From: Cognatundibacterium squillarum
GTDB taxonomy: Bacteria > Pseudomonadota > Gammaproteobacteria > Burkholderiales > Burkholderiaceae_D
DNA: 64,000 bases
Assembly: GCF_014652435.1 (NCBI RefSeq)
Contig: NZ_BMYU01000001.1
Span: forward strand, 248,001-312,000
Reading direction: 5' to 3'
A program made the translations under genes and the position numbers. Numbering within the stretch: the stretch's first letter is position 1; every line of letters starts with the position of its first letter. Positions 44,857 through 53,860 of this stretch are shown one piece after another. The notes beneath the pieces are model-generated. The model did not search any database. It saw only the letters and a list, made by a program, of their open reading frames with translations, and was not told the DNA's origin.

Positions 44857-45848
44857 GACAAATCCGCCATTACAAAAGATAGCAGCGTCATCGCAAGAAT
44901 TCGCCAGATCAACGCCGCGTTCCCCATCCAGAACACAACAATGCCAAATGCCAGCCAGTGATACAGGTAAAGCGAATAGCTGATTTTCCCTACATACAGA
45001 AAAAAACGATTCGATAACAATTGGCTGATAGCTGAATTACTCAGAACTGCGTAGGGAAACAACAAAAACAACGCGAGCCCTTGCAAACTGTAGCGTAAAG
45101 ATTCGCGAAATTCTTCCGAACGTATCAGCAAAGTTGCCAGAATAATTGCTGTTCCGGCAACAAAGCAATGCATATTATTTAAACGCTCCCACAGCGCTTG
45201 TTTTCGCGCCAACAAAACAGCAAGTAGTGTGCCGTACAAAATAGAATCAACACGGGTATCAGTTGCTTTGTAAATGCGGTAATGCGGTAATTGTTCCAGC
45301 CCGACGCCAAAGGCCAGCCAGCATCGCCAGCACAGCACAATGACCAGCACGCCAACAATCAGCGAAACAAAACGCTTCCAGCTGACGATCAGTCCGACGA
45401 ACAAGCTCGGGAAAATCAGATAAAAGTGTTCCTCAACAGCGAGCGACCAGGTAATTGCAAGCGGTGGCGGAAATGTGTCTCCGGAAAATCCGATGAAAAT
45501 TCCGTAGTAATTCGCGGTGTACAGAAACACTGCCAGAATTTCCTTCCAGCCAACTCCCTGTCCGGCAAGCTGTAACGTCAGGACAGATAAAAAAATGAAC
45601 ACTGTCAGTGCGGGCATCAGCCTGAAAAAACGCCTGATATAAAAATGCGAAATTCGCATGCTTCCAGTCGTATCCCACTCACTGATCATCAGGCGGGTAA
45701 TAATAAAACCACTGATAAAAAAGAAGATGGTGACACCCAGCCCGCCAGGAACAATATGTCCCAACCATGCATGGGAAATCAGTACCAGTAAGATTGATAC
45801 CGCCCGCAAACCATCAAGAGCGGCGATACGTGAAGATCCGTGCGACAT
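44799..45848 (-). CDS. Acyltransferase family 3 membrane protein
   Basis: A 349-residue membrane protein with about ten hydrophobic segments. The acyltransferase-3 opening motif is RIAALDGLRAVSILLVLISHAW, with the conserved His in ISHAW, followed by FFFISGFIITRLM and FYIRRFFRLMPAL. Such enzymes O-acetylate or O-acylate surface polysaccharides. Its ATG overlaps the stop of the preceding glycosyltransferase gene (TAATG), so it belongs to the eps transcript. The 3' end overlaps the Wzy-like gene by 58 bases. Confidence 0.9.
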   Translation of the reverse strand: MSHGSSRIAALDGLRAVSILLVLISHAWLGHIVPGGLGVTIFFFISGFIITRLMISEWDTTGSMRISHFYIRRFFRLMPALTVFIFLSVLTLQLAGQGVGWKEILAVFLYTANYYGIFIGFSGDTFPPPLAITWSLAVEEHFYLIFPSLFVGLIVSWKRFVSLIVGVLVIVLCWRCWLAFGVGLEQLPHYRIYKATDTRVDSILYGTLLAVLLARKQALWERLNNMHCFVAGTAIILATLLIRSEEFRESLRYSLQGLALFLLFPYAVLSNSAISQLLSNRFFLYVGKISYSLYLYHWLAFGIVVFWMGNAALIWRILAMTLLSFVMADLSYRCVENPGLRAGRKFLKS

Positions 45849-46786
45849 TATTTCTTTTCACTTTCCGCGCCGTAAGCCTGCGCAGGCGCGTGTGTGAACA
45901 CCGATAACTTCCCGAACTGAGAAGCAGCAATTCGCGCCCAGTGGAATGCCTTCAGTGGCTTAATGGGACAGAGAAAAATTGTCAGTCCAATGGCAATCGC
46001 CGCTTGTAAAATCGCTCTGAAACCCAGCTCAAGGCCTACCAGAAACCGTTTTTCCGCAGGCGCCATTTTCATCTCAGTTTTCAAGAACAAACCACCTGTC
46101 CGAAAAGATCGTTTCAGTAGCCAAGCTGCGTTTGCACGATCTGCAGGCACAACTTCGGATACAGGCGCATCATCACACCAAACCATGCTGGCTGCGGCAA
46201 GCTCAAGCTGACGGAATAGGAGAGAGTCTTCACCGCCAGTGCGACCGAACTCAGGATCGAATACAAAACCCTGTGTTGATCCCAGCTTAAATAGCAATTC
46301 TTTCCGAATCAGCACGTTGCCGCTGCGGGCATTTTTATGATTAATCATGGTTCCGGACGCCATACGCGGACGCTCAAAATAACCGCCTTTAATCAGCCAG
46401 TCTGGCGTATCCGGCAAATATCGCGGTACAACCGGCGCAAAAACCACATCAGCAGAATATTGTTGCTGAACTTTTAAAAGTTGAGATAACCAGTCTTCCT
46501 TTGGCAGCTCGTCATCATCCACCATTGCAAGCCACTCGCCCCGGGCCACGGAAATCGCTTCATTACGCGCAAGAGAAATATTGGATGCGCTGATATGCCG
46601 GCATACCAAGCGCTCTCCCCAATACTGTTTTTGTGCCTCAAGAACCTGCGTCGCGGATGCGGCAGGGTCATTATCAATGACAACCACCTCAAAGGAATCA
46701 GCGCATTGCTGAAAACGCAAAACGTGAAGCAATTCGTCTAATAATGCTGGCCGTCGGAACGTGCAGATGCAGATACTGATCAGCAT
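45848..46786 (-). CDS. Family 2 glycosyltransferase
   Basis: A 312-residue GT-A glycosyltransferase. The start region is MLISICICTFRRPALLDELL, followed by VVIDNDPAASAT and the acidic metal motif AMVDDDELPKEDW. The donor/acceptor region includes RTGGEDSLLFRQLELA. A hydrophobic segment near the C-terminus (AIAIGLTIFLCPIKPL) may anchor it to the inner membrane. It starts four bases after the BY-kinase gene; an upstream start at 46810 would overlap that gene and lacks a ribosome-binding site, while 46786 has AGGGG. Sugar specificity is unknown. Confidence 0.87.
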   Translation of the reverse strand: MLISICICTFRRPALLDELLHVLRFQQCADSFEVVVIDNDPAASATQVLEAQKQYWGERLVCRHISASNISLARNEAISVARGEWLAMVDDDELPKEDWLSQLLKVQQQYSADVVFAPVVPRYLPDTPDWLIKGGYFERPRMASGTMINHKNARSGNVLIRKELLFKLGSTQGFVFDPEFGRTGGEDSLLFRQLELAAASMVWCDDAPVSEVVPADRANAAWLLKRSFRTGGLFLKTEMKMAPAEKRFLVGLELGFRAILQAAIAIGLTIFLCPIKPLKAFHWARIAASQFGKLSVFTHAPAQAYGAESEKK

Positions 46787-46790
46787 ACTG

Positions 46791-47732
46791 TCAGCCCCTG
46801 CGGCGACCAAATCTGAAAAAGCTTCGTAAGCGGCTCAACAGAGTGCTTTTCTGATCAGCATGCGGCGCATGGTTAAATACCGTTCCGAGCACTTCGACGC
46901 CCGCAATCTGCATCGACTCTCTCAGAGTGCGCAAGTCATCTATTTCTGTCTGATCTTTTCTTGCGATGAGTAAAGCGTGTCCGGTCTGATGTGCAATCAT
47001 TTGTGCATCAGACGCCAGCGAGGCCGGAAAAGTATCCAGAATAAACGCATCAAAACGCTCTGTATGACTCTCCAGTAACCGCCGGATTTCTGGTAAGCGA
47101 ATCAGTTCAAGCGGGTTGGGCGGAAGTGGTCCTGCAGGAAGAAAATGCAGATTCGGCATCAGTGGCAAAGCAACTTCGTCCAGCGTACGACGCTGCGCCA
47201 GAACGGACGATAGTCCATCGGGGTTTTCGAAACCAAATAAGTGATGCAAATCACCTTGCCGTAAATCCGCATCAATCAGCAAAGTTCTGCGGCCTGCCTG
47301 TGCGACTGCAACGGCGAGACTCGCAGCCATGTATGACTTTCCATCCCCGGTACCTGCACTGACGACGGCAATGCGTATCTGATCCTGATTCGCGAATTTC
47401 AGCAACAGTTCGCTGCGTAATCGCCTGATTTCCTCAGACTCTCTTGAAAATGGCTGGCGCAGAAATGTCAGTTTTTCGCCCGCAATTCCGGAATACTGTA
47501 ACTGATATGAGTGACCGAACTGTTCACCAAGCGCAGCGTCAATCTGACTCTGTGTTAAGAACCCGAGATATAACGCTGCGTCACCGAACCGCATCTTCCG
47601 CTCGCGCTGAGTCTGTCCAATCTGCTCGATTTGTTGCGCGTCAAGCAAGCCTTGCTCAAGGAACAAATCACCAAGCCGGGCAACTTTTTGTTTGGCTGCG
47701 CTCAATTCAAAACTCCTGTGATCTGCCTTCAT
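46791..47732 (-). CDS. epsG: EpsG-like tyrosine-kinase-type ATPase of the eps locus
   Basis: A 313-residue cytoplasmic protein. The C-terminal part (from about 95) is a BY-kinase/ParA-like ATPase with SAGTGDGKS (125-133) and LLIDADLRQG (151-160). The N-terminal part (about 15-75) is a small helical domain resembling the N-terminal domain of GspE/MshE-type ATPases. The C-terminus ends FGRRRG with no tyrosine cluster, unlike Wzc or CapB. It pairs with the chain-length protein encoded immediately upstream, and the two genes overlap by four bases. It likely controls polymer length. Confidence 0.83.
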   Translation of the reverse strand: MKADHRSFELSAAKQKVARLGDLFLEQGLLDAQQIEQIGQTQRERKMRFGDAALYLGFLTQSQIDAALGEQFGHSYQLQYSGIAGEKLTFLRQPFSRESEEIRRLRSELLLKFANQDQIRIAVVSAGTGDGKSYMAASLAVAVAQAGRRTLLIDADLRQGDLHHLFGFENPDGLSSVLAQRRTLDEVALPLMPNLHFLPAGPLPPNPLELIRLPEIRRLLESHTERFDAFILDTFPASLASDAQMIAHQTGHALLIARKDQTEIDDLRTLRESMQIAGVEVLGTVFNHAPHADQKSTLLSRLRSFFRFGRRRG

Positions 47733-49138
47733 GACTGCGTGAAATAACGTACTTTCTCGTTGAAGCCAACCTGTGCCATCACAGGAACGTCAAACTCTTT
47801 TTCAAGATCTTCAACACAACGTACTTTGCGGCGGCGCAGCTCTAACAAAAACGACAAACTCAGACTGAACATCAGACCCGCGATAGCACCGAATATCAAA
47901 TTGTTTTTTAACAATGGTTTCGATGCCTTCTCTGGCAATTCAGCCCAGCGCATCACAGACGCATTTGCAATAGCGACATTACTGGTCATCAGCAACTCAT
48001 CAAATTTCTGGATCGCGGCGTTGTAAACTTTTTGTACTGAATCAAGCTGACGCTGATAGGAATTTATAACGTTGCGGTGTTTTTTATTTTCAAAGGTCTT
48101 TTTTTGATATGCAGCGAGTTCGTTCTCGATTTCTTTTTCCTGCTGGCGCAAGCGACTTTCCGAAGAATTCAGGGATGCAATTGCCGTGGCCGATTCCCGT
48201 TGCAGTTTATCAACCAGATTCTGACGTTCATCCTGTAATGCGATAAATTTCGGGTGCCTTGGGCCCAGTGTCGTCTTTGCATTTGCAATTTGTGCATCCA
48301 GTGCGGTTAATGCCGCCTTAACGCCTGAAATATGTCCGACACCCGCAACTTCCGGCAAATCAGAGCCGGGGTTTCCTTGTCTGATCAGCTGGTCAAAAGT
48401 TTGTCTTTTAGATTGTGCCTCTACCCGCGCCATTTGCAATTCAATCAGACGGGCACTGAGCGCAGCCATTTGCTTGGACTCGAGATCTGCACGCTCGTCA
48501 ACATCCACAATCTGAAATTCTTCCTGATAGGCAGTCAGCTTTTTCTGAATATCGTCTATTTGTTTAGAGAGTGTTTCTAACTGCGCGTTGTACTGATCTT
48601 TCCTTGCACGTGCCGGAGCATTCATCATTTCCAGCGACAAATCAATGTAAGCACGGATTGCAGAATTCACGACATCGCGTGCAGTTTGCGGATTGCCGGA
48701 CGAATACAAAATCTCAATAACGCGACTGTTTTTTCTTGGTGCGACTTCGATATTTTTTGCGACTGACTCCGCCAGATCACGTATCGCGCGCTGGCTGCCA
48801 TATTTCTCAGACAGCTTTCGCGCTTCCATTGTATCCATCAGACCGAGATCACGGATCACCCGTTCAGCCACTTGCACACTCTTGATCACGTCAAACTGCG
48901 TTTGCAGATAGCTTTCATCCTGCATAGGATGAAATTGCTTTCCAGCAATCGGATCGTTGACCCGATAGTCGATAAAAATATCAGCACTGGCCTGATAAGT
49001 TTTTGGCAGCAACACAGTCACACCGCCGGCGACCAGTACAGATGCAGTTGTAACCGCAGCAATCAGCTTCCGGCGTGCTTTCAGCATCGCGCCTATCTGT
49101 ACAAAAGACAGCACGAAATCAGCTGGAGATCTTTGCAT
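47729..49138 (-). CDS. epsF: EpsF-like chain-length determinant protein (Wzz)
   Basis: A 469-residue inner-membrane protein. A transmembrane segment near residue 25-43 is followed by a periplasmic Wzz region (TYQASADIFIDYRVNDPI), a long coiled coil (about 170-390), and a second transmembrane segment near 425. It regulates polysaccharide chain length and forms the periplasmic collar of the export complex. Unlike full Wzc there is no fused kinase domain; the kinase is the separate downstream gene, overlapping by four bases. It is preceded by the export-protein gene. Confidence 0.88.
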   Translation of the reverse strand: MQRSPADFVLSFVQIGAMLKARRKLIAAVTTASVLVAGGVTVLLPKTYQASADIFIDYRVNDPIAGKQFHPMQDESYLQTQFDVIKSVQVAERVIRDLGLMDTMEARKLSEKYGSQRAIRDLAESVAKNIEVAPRKNSRVIEILYSSGNPQTARDVVNSAIRAYIDLSLEMMNAPARARKDQYNAQLETLSKQIDDIQKKLTAYQEEFQIVDVDERADLESKQMAALSARLIELQMARVEAQSKRQTFDQLIRQGNPGSDLPEVAGVGHISGVKAALTALDAQIANAKTTLGPRHPKFIALQDERQNLVDKLQRESATAIASLNSSESRLRQQEKEIENELAAYQKKTFENKKHRNVINSYQRQLDSVQKVYNAAIQKFDELLMTSNVAIANASVMRWAELPEKASKPLLKNNLIFGAIAGLMFSLSLSFLLELRRRKVRCVEDLEKEFDVPVMAQVGFNEKVRYFTQS

Positions 49139-49146
49139 GCCTGTCC

Positions 49147-50133
49147 TCAGAAAATACGCTCATTGACGAACACAACATCTCCGGGCAAAACGACATCGCG
49201 GATACTTGCGGAAATTTCCTGTATCTCACCTTTGTCATTTTTTCTTAATATACGGATACGGGAAGATGAGCCACGTTCACTGACACCACCACCAATCGCA
49301 AGAACACGCATCACATTCAGATCATCTTCGACCGGGTACATACCGGGTTTGCGAACTTCGCCGTATACATAAAAACTCTTTTGCTGTCCAACGATAATGA
49401 CATCGTTCGGACGAATTCGCTGCATCAGGCGCTCCGCATTTTTATTGTCATCAAAATTCAGAGTCAGCGTCTCGGTGTTGCCATCACTTTCAGCATCCTG
49501 ATGTTTGCGCAGAATACGAATCTGTTTATCCGCACGCTGGGTCAGTCCTCCTGCAATACTGATGGCATCCAGAATTGAAATTTGTCCCTGGATCGGGAAC
49601 TTTCCTGGCCGGCTGACTTCGCCCATGACAGAAAATGCCCTGCTGACCTGCTGCCCGATTCTTGCAGATACTTTGGGATTCAATAAATACTGCCCTTGCT
49701 CAAGTTTGCGTGCAAACATCTGCGCAATTTCGATTGCCGATTTACCCTTCACCTCCAGCGTTCCGATCAGCGGCAGTGTAATCAGCCCCGAACTGCCGAC
49801 GACAACATCTGCACTCAGATCAGGCTGACCGAATACCGTTATCAGAATCTGATCGCCCTCTCCTGCCAGGTCCGTACTGACTTCCGAAGGCTCTTCATTG
49901 CTGAGATTTTGCAATGCCGTTCTCATCGGGCTCTCAACGGCAACCGGTATGGTGGCGACAACAGGAAAATCTGCCTGCACTGGCGCAGTAAGCCAGTAGT
50001 CGAGTTTTAAGCGCAGAGGCTCAGACTCCTGTGCATATGTGTTACCTGACAGGCCAAACACCGCTCCGGCAGCCATACCCAGCCCCAGAAAGCGTCGCCA
50101 TGAAGATGCAGACTTTTGTAACACAGAATTCAT
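49147..50133 (-). CDS. epsE: EpsE-like polysaccharide export protein (Wza family)
   Basis: A 328-residue exported protein. The signal peptide ends near NTYA (residue 33). The polysaccharide-export domain (about 78-160) shows GEGDQILITVFGQPDLSADV and GTLEVKGKSAIEIA, followed by two SLBB-type beta-grasp repeats (VMGEVSRPGKFPIQG and VYGEVRKPGMYPVE). Members form the outer-membrane channel. No lipobox is visible. The ATG at 50133 starts the signal peptide but has no Shine-Dalgarno sequence; frames open further upstream are not signal-like. It is the first gene of the leftward eps series. Confidence 0.88.
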   Translation of the reverse strand: MNSVLQKSASSWRRFLGLGMAAGAVFGLSGNTYAQESEPLRLKLDYWLTAPVQADFPVVATIPVAVESPMRTALQNLSNEEPSEVSTDLAGEGDQILITVFGQPDLSADVVVGSSGLITLPLIGTLEVKGKSAIEIAQMFARKLEQGQYLLNPKVSARIGQQVSRAFSVMGEVSRPGKFPIQGQISILDAISIAGGLTQRADKQIRILRKHQDAESDGNTETLTLNFDDNKNAERLMQRIRPNDVIIVGQQKSFYVYGEVRKPGMYPVEDDLNVMRVLAIGGGVSERGSSSRIRILRKNDKGEIQEISASIRDVVLPGDVVFVNERIF

Positions 50134-50275
50134 TGAAGAAGGCAAAGGCAAGTAGAACAAATATTTTATCGTGCCGCACAAGCGCAGAGCCAGCATTTTG
50201 TCATAAAAACAAAGCAAATCTGCAAATTTCAAAGACGATATCCGCATTGGGCTAACAATAATTAACTGTTTGCAA

Positions 50276-50304
50276 TTGTTACATATCCTAAGCTGGGATA
50301 ACAT
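50276..50304 (+). promoter_or_regulatory. Promoter for the rightward eps genes
   Basis: TTGTTA (50276-50281) and TAACAT (50299-50304) are separated by 17 bases. They lie 56 bases before the glycosyltransferase start in the divergent region next to epsE. Confidence 0.55.
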
Positions 50305-50359
50305 TGTAAAAAAGAAAAATCCTAAGCCCTGCCACTATTTATCTCTGTTCAACCCGCTC

Positions 50360-51250
50360 ATGCAAAATTCCTCTGTAACAGTCGTCCCGCTTGCAATTGT
50401 GGCTCCGGTACGCGATGAAGCGAAACTCATTCGTCTGACTCTGGATTCGCTGATACGCCAAACTGTTCAGCCAGTGGAGTGCTTATTCGTCGATGACGGC
50501 TCAACCGATGACACCTTTGACATCATTCAGTCGTATTCCGCACAGTTTCCGTTTATCCGCGTCATCAAACGCGGTGATCGCGGTTTCAGGAAAGTTGGCG
50601 GCGGCGTGGTCGCTGCATTTAAATTCGGCGTTAGCCAGATTCAACATCAAGAATATCAGTTTGTAGCAAAACTCGACGGTGATATGTCATTCGGGCCGGA
50701 ATATCTGGAAAAGATGTTCGCACAGTTTGCTGCACATCCGAAACTGGCCTGCGTTTCGGGAAAAGTATTTCGCCCGGAAGGCGATTTACTGATTGAAGAG
50801 CAGATTATCGATGAGCATGTAGCTGGTCAGTTCAAGTTATACCGTCGTGAGGCTTTCGAAGAAATCGGCGGATTCGTTGAGGAAGTCATGTGGGACGGGA
50901 TTGACGTTCACATGTCGCGTATGAAAGGCTGGGAAACTAAAAGCTTTTATGACAAAGATGCGATCTTGTATCACCACCGCCTGATGGGGTCTTCCGACAA
51001 AAACGTTTACAAAGGCAGATTGCGCTGGGGGCGTGGCATCTGGTTTATGGGCTACCACCCGCTTTACGCTGTGGCTTCCGGATGTTTTCGTATGCGGGAA
51101 AAGCCTTTTGTGATCGGTGGCTTACTTATTATTGCCGGATATCTGGGCGCCGCATTACGGTCTGCTCCACGCTATAACTACCCTGGTTTCCGCACTTACC
51201 TGCAAAGCTGGCAGTTAGGTCAGTTAAAAAAAATGCTGTTGCGGCACTGA
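50360..51250 (+). CDS. Family 2 glycosyltransferase (eps locus)
   Basis: A 296-residue GT-A enzyme. The N-terminal strand and loop are LAIVAPVRDEAKLIRLTLDS, then CLFVDDGSTDDTFDI and the metal motif AKLDGDMSFGPEYL. The region MWDGIDVHMSRMKGWETKSF, typical of exopolysaccharide glycosyltransferases, follows, and a hydrophobic stretch near 250-265 may touch the membrane. The ATG at 50360 is preferred; an open frame from 50270 adds a basic stretch without similarity. It is 30 bases upstream of the sugar-phosphate transferase gene. Confidence 0.86.
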   Translation: MQNSSVTVVPLAIVAPVRDEAKLIRLTLDSLIRQTVQPVECLFVDDGSTDDTFDIIQSYSAQFPFIRVIKRGDRGFRKVGGGVVAAFKFGVSQIQHQEYQFVAKLDGDMSFGPEYLEKMFAQFAAHPKLACVSGKVFRPEGDLLIEEQIIDEHVAGQFKLYRREAFEEIGGFVEEVMWDGIDVHMSRMKGWETKSFYDKDAILYHHRLMGSSDKNVYKGRLRWGRGIWFMGYHPLYAVASGCFRMREKPFVIGGLLIIAGYLGAALRSAPRYNYPGFRTYLQSWQLGQLKKMLLRH

Positions 51251-51280
51251 TTCCGCATTTCAACTGATACTGAATTAACA

Positions 51281-52696
51281 ATGATAGGTTCCAGCCAATC
51301 TCACCAATCTTTAGCCGGACAGATTTTCTCTGTCCTGGTTGGCATTTCCCTCAGTGCTGTTGTTTGTGGAAATTTATTTTTCATCATTCATTTTGTAGAC
51401 AACACTGAAACGCGCATCTTTGCAGCAAGCTTCCTGATTTCTGCGCTTACAAGCCTGATTGTTTTTTCCAGTCACAGCCTGTTAAATGCACTGCAAAGTC
51501 GTCGTGCGTTTACCTTATTTCCGCGTCTGACCTGGCGTTGGCTAACTGTTTTCATGGTTGTCTTACTGACAGCTTATGCAGATAAAGCAACAGAACAACT
51601 GTCACGAAAGGTGATGCTGATCTGGCTTGGCAGCACGCCGTTTATCTTATTCTCGTGCGCACTGGCGATTCGGTACGCGGCAAAGGTTTATTATTCCAAT
51701 GCTGAAAACCGCCGTAAAGCGGTGATGATATGGTCAAATTCTGCGACGGCTGATCTGACAACAGCGCTGCGAAACTCGCCCCTTGCAGCGATTGATTTGA
51801 TCGGTTTTTTTGATAATCGCACCGAAACCCGTCCTCACGCCGATTTAAAATGGATGGGTACACTGGAAGATGCCATTGAGTGGCTAATCGACCCTGAAAC
51901 TGGCAAGATGCGTGTAGATGTCGTTTTTGTCGGTTTAAATAACAACGAACCTCCTGAACTCGGTGAAGTGATCGAAGTGTTGTTCGACAGTACAGTCACC
52001 ACATACTTCGTTCCGGAAGCACTGATCTTCGGAATGCCGGGCATTCAGTTGCGCGAACTGGCTGGAAAACCGGTGCTCGCCTCAGTAGAACCGCCGTTCT
52101 TTGGTATTGCAGCATTACCCAAACGCTTACTGGATTTTTTCGGTGCGCTGACAGGTATTCTGTTGCTTTCACCGGTGATGGTCGCCGTTGCGATTGGCGT
52201 CAAACTCAGCTCGCCTGGCCCGGTACTGTTCAGACAAGTACGTTATGGTATTGCCGGAAAACCGATCAATGTTTACAAATTCCGCTCTATGCGTGCCGCG
52301 AACCGGGATGCTCCTGTTATTCAGGCAACGGTAAACGATCCCCGCGTCACCGCATTCGGTAGTTTCATCCGGCGCACTTCTCTTGATGAATTACCGCAAC
52401 TGTTCAATGTATTGTCCGGCGATATGAGTCTGGTCGGCCCGCGCCCGCATGCTGTTTCCCACAATGAACTGTATCGCAAATTAGTTAGTGGCTATATGTT
52501 CCGCCACAAAGTAAAACCGGGCATTACAGGCTGGGCACAGGTGAATGGCTTACGAGGTGAGACGGAGACGCTGGAAAAAATGCAAAAGCGTGTGGATTAC
52601 GATTTGTATTATGTTCAGCACTGGTCTTTCTGGCTGGACATTGTGATTATCTGGCGCACAATTAAAGTGCTGTTCGGCGATAAAAACGCTTACTAA
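51281..52696 (+). CDS. epsB: Undecaprenyl-phosphate sugar phosphotransferase (EpsB/WcaJ type)
   Basis: A 471-residue polyisoprenyl-phosphate hexose-1-phosphate transferase that starts repeat-unit synthesis on the lipid carrier. Four N-terminal transmembrane segments (about 15-135) are followed by a Rossmann-like cytoplasmic region with KAVMIWSNSATADLTTALRN. A further membrane segment (LLDFFGALTGILLLSPVMVA) leads to the catalytic domain with FRQVRYGIAGKP, YKFRSM and FIRRTSLDELPQLFNVLSGD. Length is typical. A terminator follows, so the rightward transcript ends here. Confidence 0.93.
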   Translation: MIGSSQSHQSLAGQIFSVLVGISLSAVVCGNLFFIIHFVDNTETRIFAASFLISALTSLIVFSSHSLLNALQSRRAFTLFPRLTWRWLTVFMVVLLTAYADKATEQLSRKVMLIWLGSTPFILFSCALAIRYAAKVYYSNAENRRKAVMIWSNSATADLTTALRNSPLAAIDLIGFFDNRTETRPHADLKWMGTLEDAIEWLIDPETGKMRVDVVFVGLNNNEPPELGEVIEVLFDSTVTTYFVPEALIFGMPGIQLRELAGKPVLASVEPPFFGIAALPKRLLDFFGALTGILLLSPVMVAVAIGVKLSSPGPVLFRQVRYGIAGKPINVYKFRSMRAANRDAPVIQATVNDPRVTAFGSFIRRTSLDELPQLFNVLSGDMSLVGPRPHAVSHNELYRKLVSGYMFRHKVKPGITGWAQVNGLRGETETLEKMQKRVDYDLYYVQHWSFWLDIVIIWRTIKVLFGDKNAY

Positions 52697-52719
52697 AAAT
52701 CATAATAAGCATCAAAAAA

Positions 52720-52746
52720 GCGTCGGGAACCAATGATACCCGACGC
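52720..52746 (+). terminator. Terminator at the end of the eps locus
   Basis: GCGTCGGG (52720-52727) pairs with CCCGACGC (52739-52746), followed by GTTTTT. Confidence 0.85.
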
Positions 52747-52807
52747 GTTTTTGGCTTGGTTTTACGACGGATTCTTCCTTCAACTTGCCATTTGCCCCCG
52801 TGCAAAT

Positions 52808-53860
52808 TTATCTTAGCCTGTTCTTGAGGTTTCTTAATTGCTGCCCGAACACCGAAGACTTCATTTGCTCACGTGCCAGCCAGAATTTTCGTAAGAAGAA
52901 CCCCTTCCAGGCAGGTACCGTAATCACTCCCTCACTCAGCGCTATACTGCCGGTCGCAAATCTTTGCTTGTAAGCCTGCTCACCACGTCCGAGATCAACC
53001 ATCGTTAAGCCGTGTTCAGCTGCCGCTTCGGCGCAGCGTGCCAGCAAAATCAATCCGGGTGAATATTCTGCGTAGCGGGTCTCATACCATGGAAACCAGT
53101 AATGCAGCGTTTTACCGGAACGTATGCCAAAGTGTGCAGCAATCAGCACGTCGCCCGCGTAAAGCCCAGACAATACACCGGCAAACAAAGGGGCCTGTGC
53201 AGAATGCAGCATTTCAACGGATTCACGTATCCATGTCGTCCGGAAAATGTCAGCTTGTTCACCAAGAGTGCGTACAAACTGGTCTGATTTGCCTGCCAGC
53301 AATGCATTCAGATCACGTTGTTCTGCACTGTGCCAGACGAAATTTACCGGACCAACTTTGTTTCCGAGCTTTCTGACATTGGTATCAATTTTCTTAAACA
53401 GGCTGGCTTCCCTGCCCGTCTGCAGCTTTTGCTGGTAAGCCCCGTAGCCTCCGCTCAGATCCATCGTCAGACTGCGCGATCCTTTCCATACGTAATCTTG
53501 AAATTCTGTAAACGTCGCCGGTACGTGGTTGAAATCCAGCCGATGTATGCCTGTCTGCCGGAAAGCACCGGCGCAATCAGGCAGTTCTGTTTGCTCTCTG
53601 ATCCAGCCCTGATAATCCGTCAGCCCCTCCCCAATCACCGTGGTACGTTGTGGCGTATGATGCAAGGGCAGGATTCCGCATAGACGGTTATTTTGCTCAG
53701 CGAGCAAAAGATATACGTCGTCGCGAGTCCGCGCTATTGCCTGCGTGTATGCCGGATGAAAATACGGACTGTGATACAAAGGTTCGGTTGCCAACATAGC
53801 CAGCCACCGGCTGACCACAGACTCATCAAGCTCTTTACTGTGGATGCGGGTATATTTCAT
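52808..53860 (-). CDS. FemAB / GNAT-like acetyltransferase (CelD/BcsL type)
   Basis: A 350-residue soluble protein with the two-GNAT FemAB-like layout. A first region (CGILPLHHTPQRTTVIGEGLTDYQGW) is followed by a second domain with KIDTNVRKLGNKVGPVNFVW, the long LFAGVLSGLYAGDVLIAAHFGIRSG strand pair, and YSPGLILLARCAEAAAEHGLTMVDLGRG. This matches the CelD/BcsL-type acetyltransferase group that often sits by cellulose or eps genes. It may modify the exopolysaccharide, but the convergent position next to epsB only suggests this. Its start overlaps the YihY gene by 26 bases; ATG 53860 has AGGA upstream. Confidence 0.78.
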   Translation of the reverse strand: MKYTRIHSKELDESVVSRWLAMLATEPLYHSPYFHPAYTQAIARTRDDVYLLLAEQNNRLCGILPLHHTPQRTTVIGEGLTDYQGWIREQTELPDCAGAFRQTGIHRLDFNHVPATFTEFQDYVWKGSRSLTMDLSGGYGAYQQKLQTGREASLFKKIDTNVRKLGNKVGPVNFVWHSAEQRDLNALLAGKSDQFVRTLGEQADIFRTTWIRESVEMLHSAQAPLFAGVLSGLYAGDVLIAAHFGIRSGKTLHYWFPWYETRYAEYSPGLILLARCAEAAAEHGLTMVDLGRGEQAYKQRFATGSIALSEGVITVPAWKGFFLRKFWLAREQMKSSVFGQQLRNLKNRLR

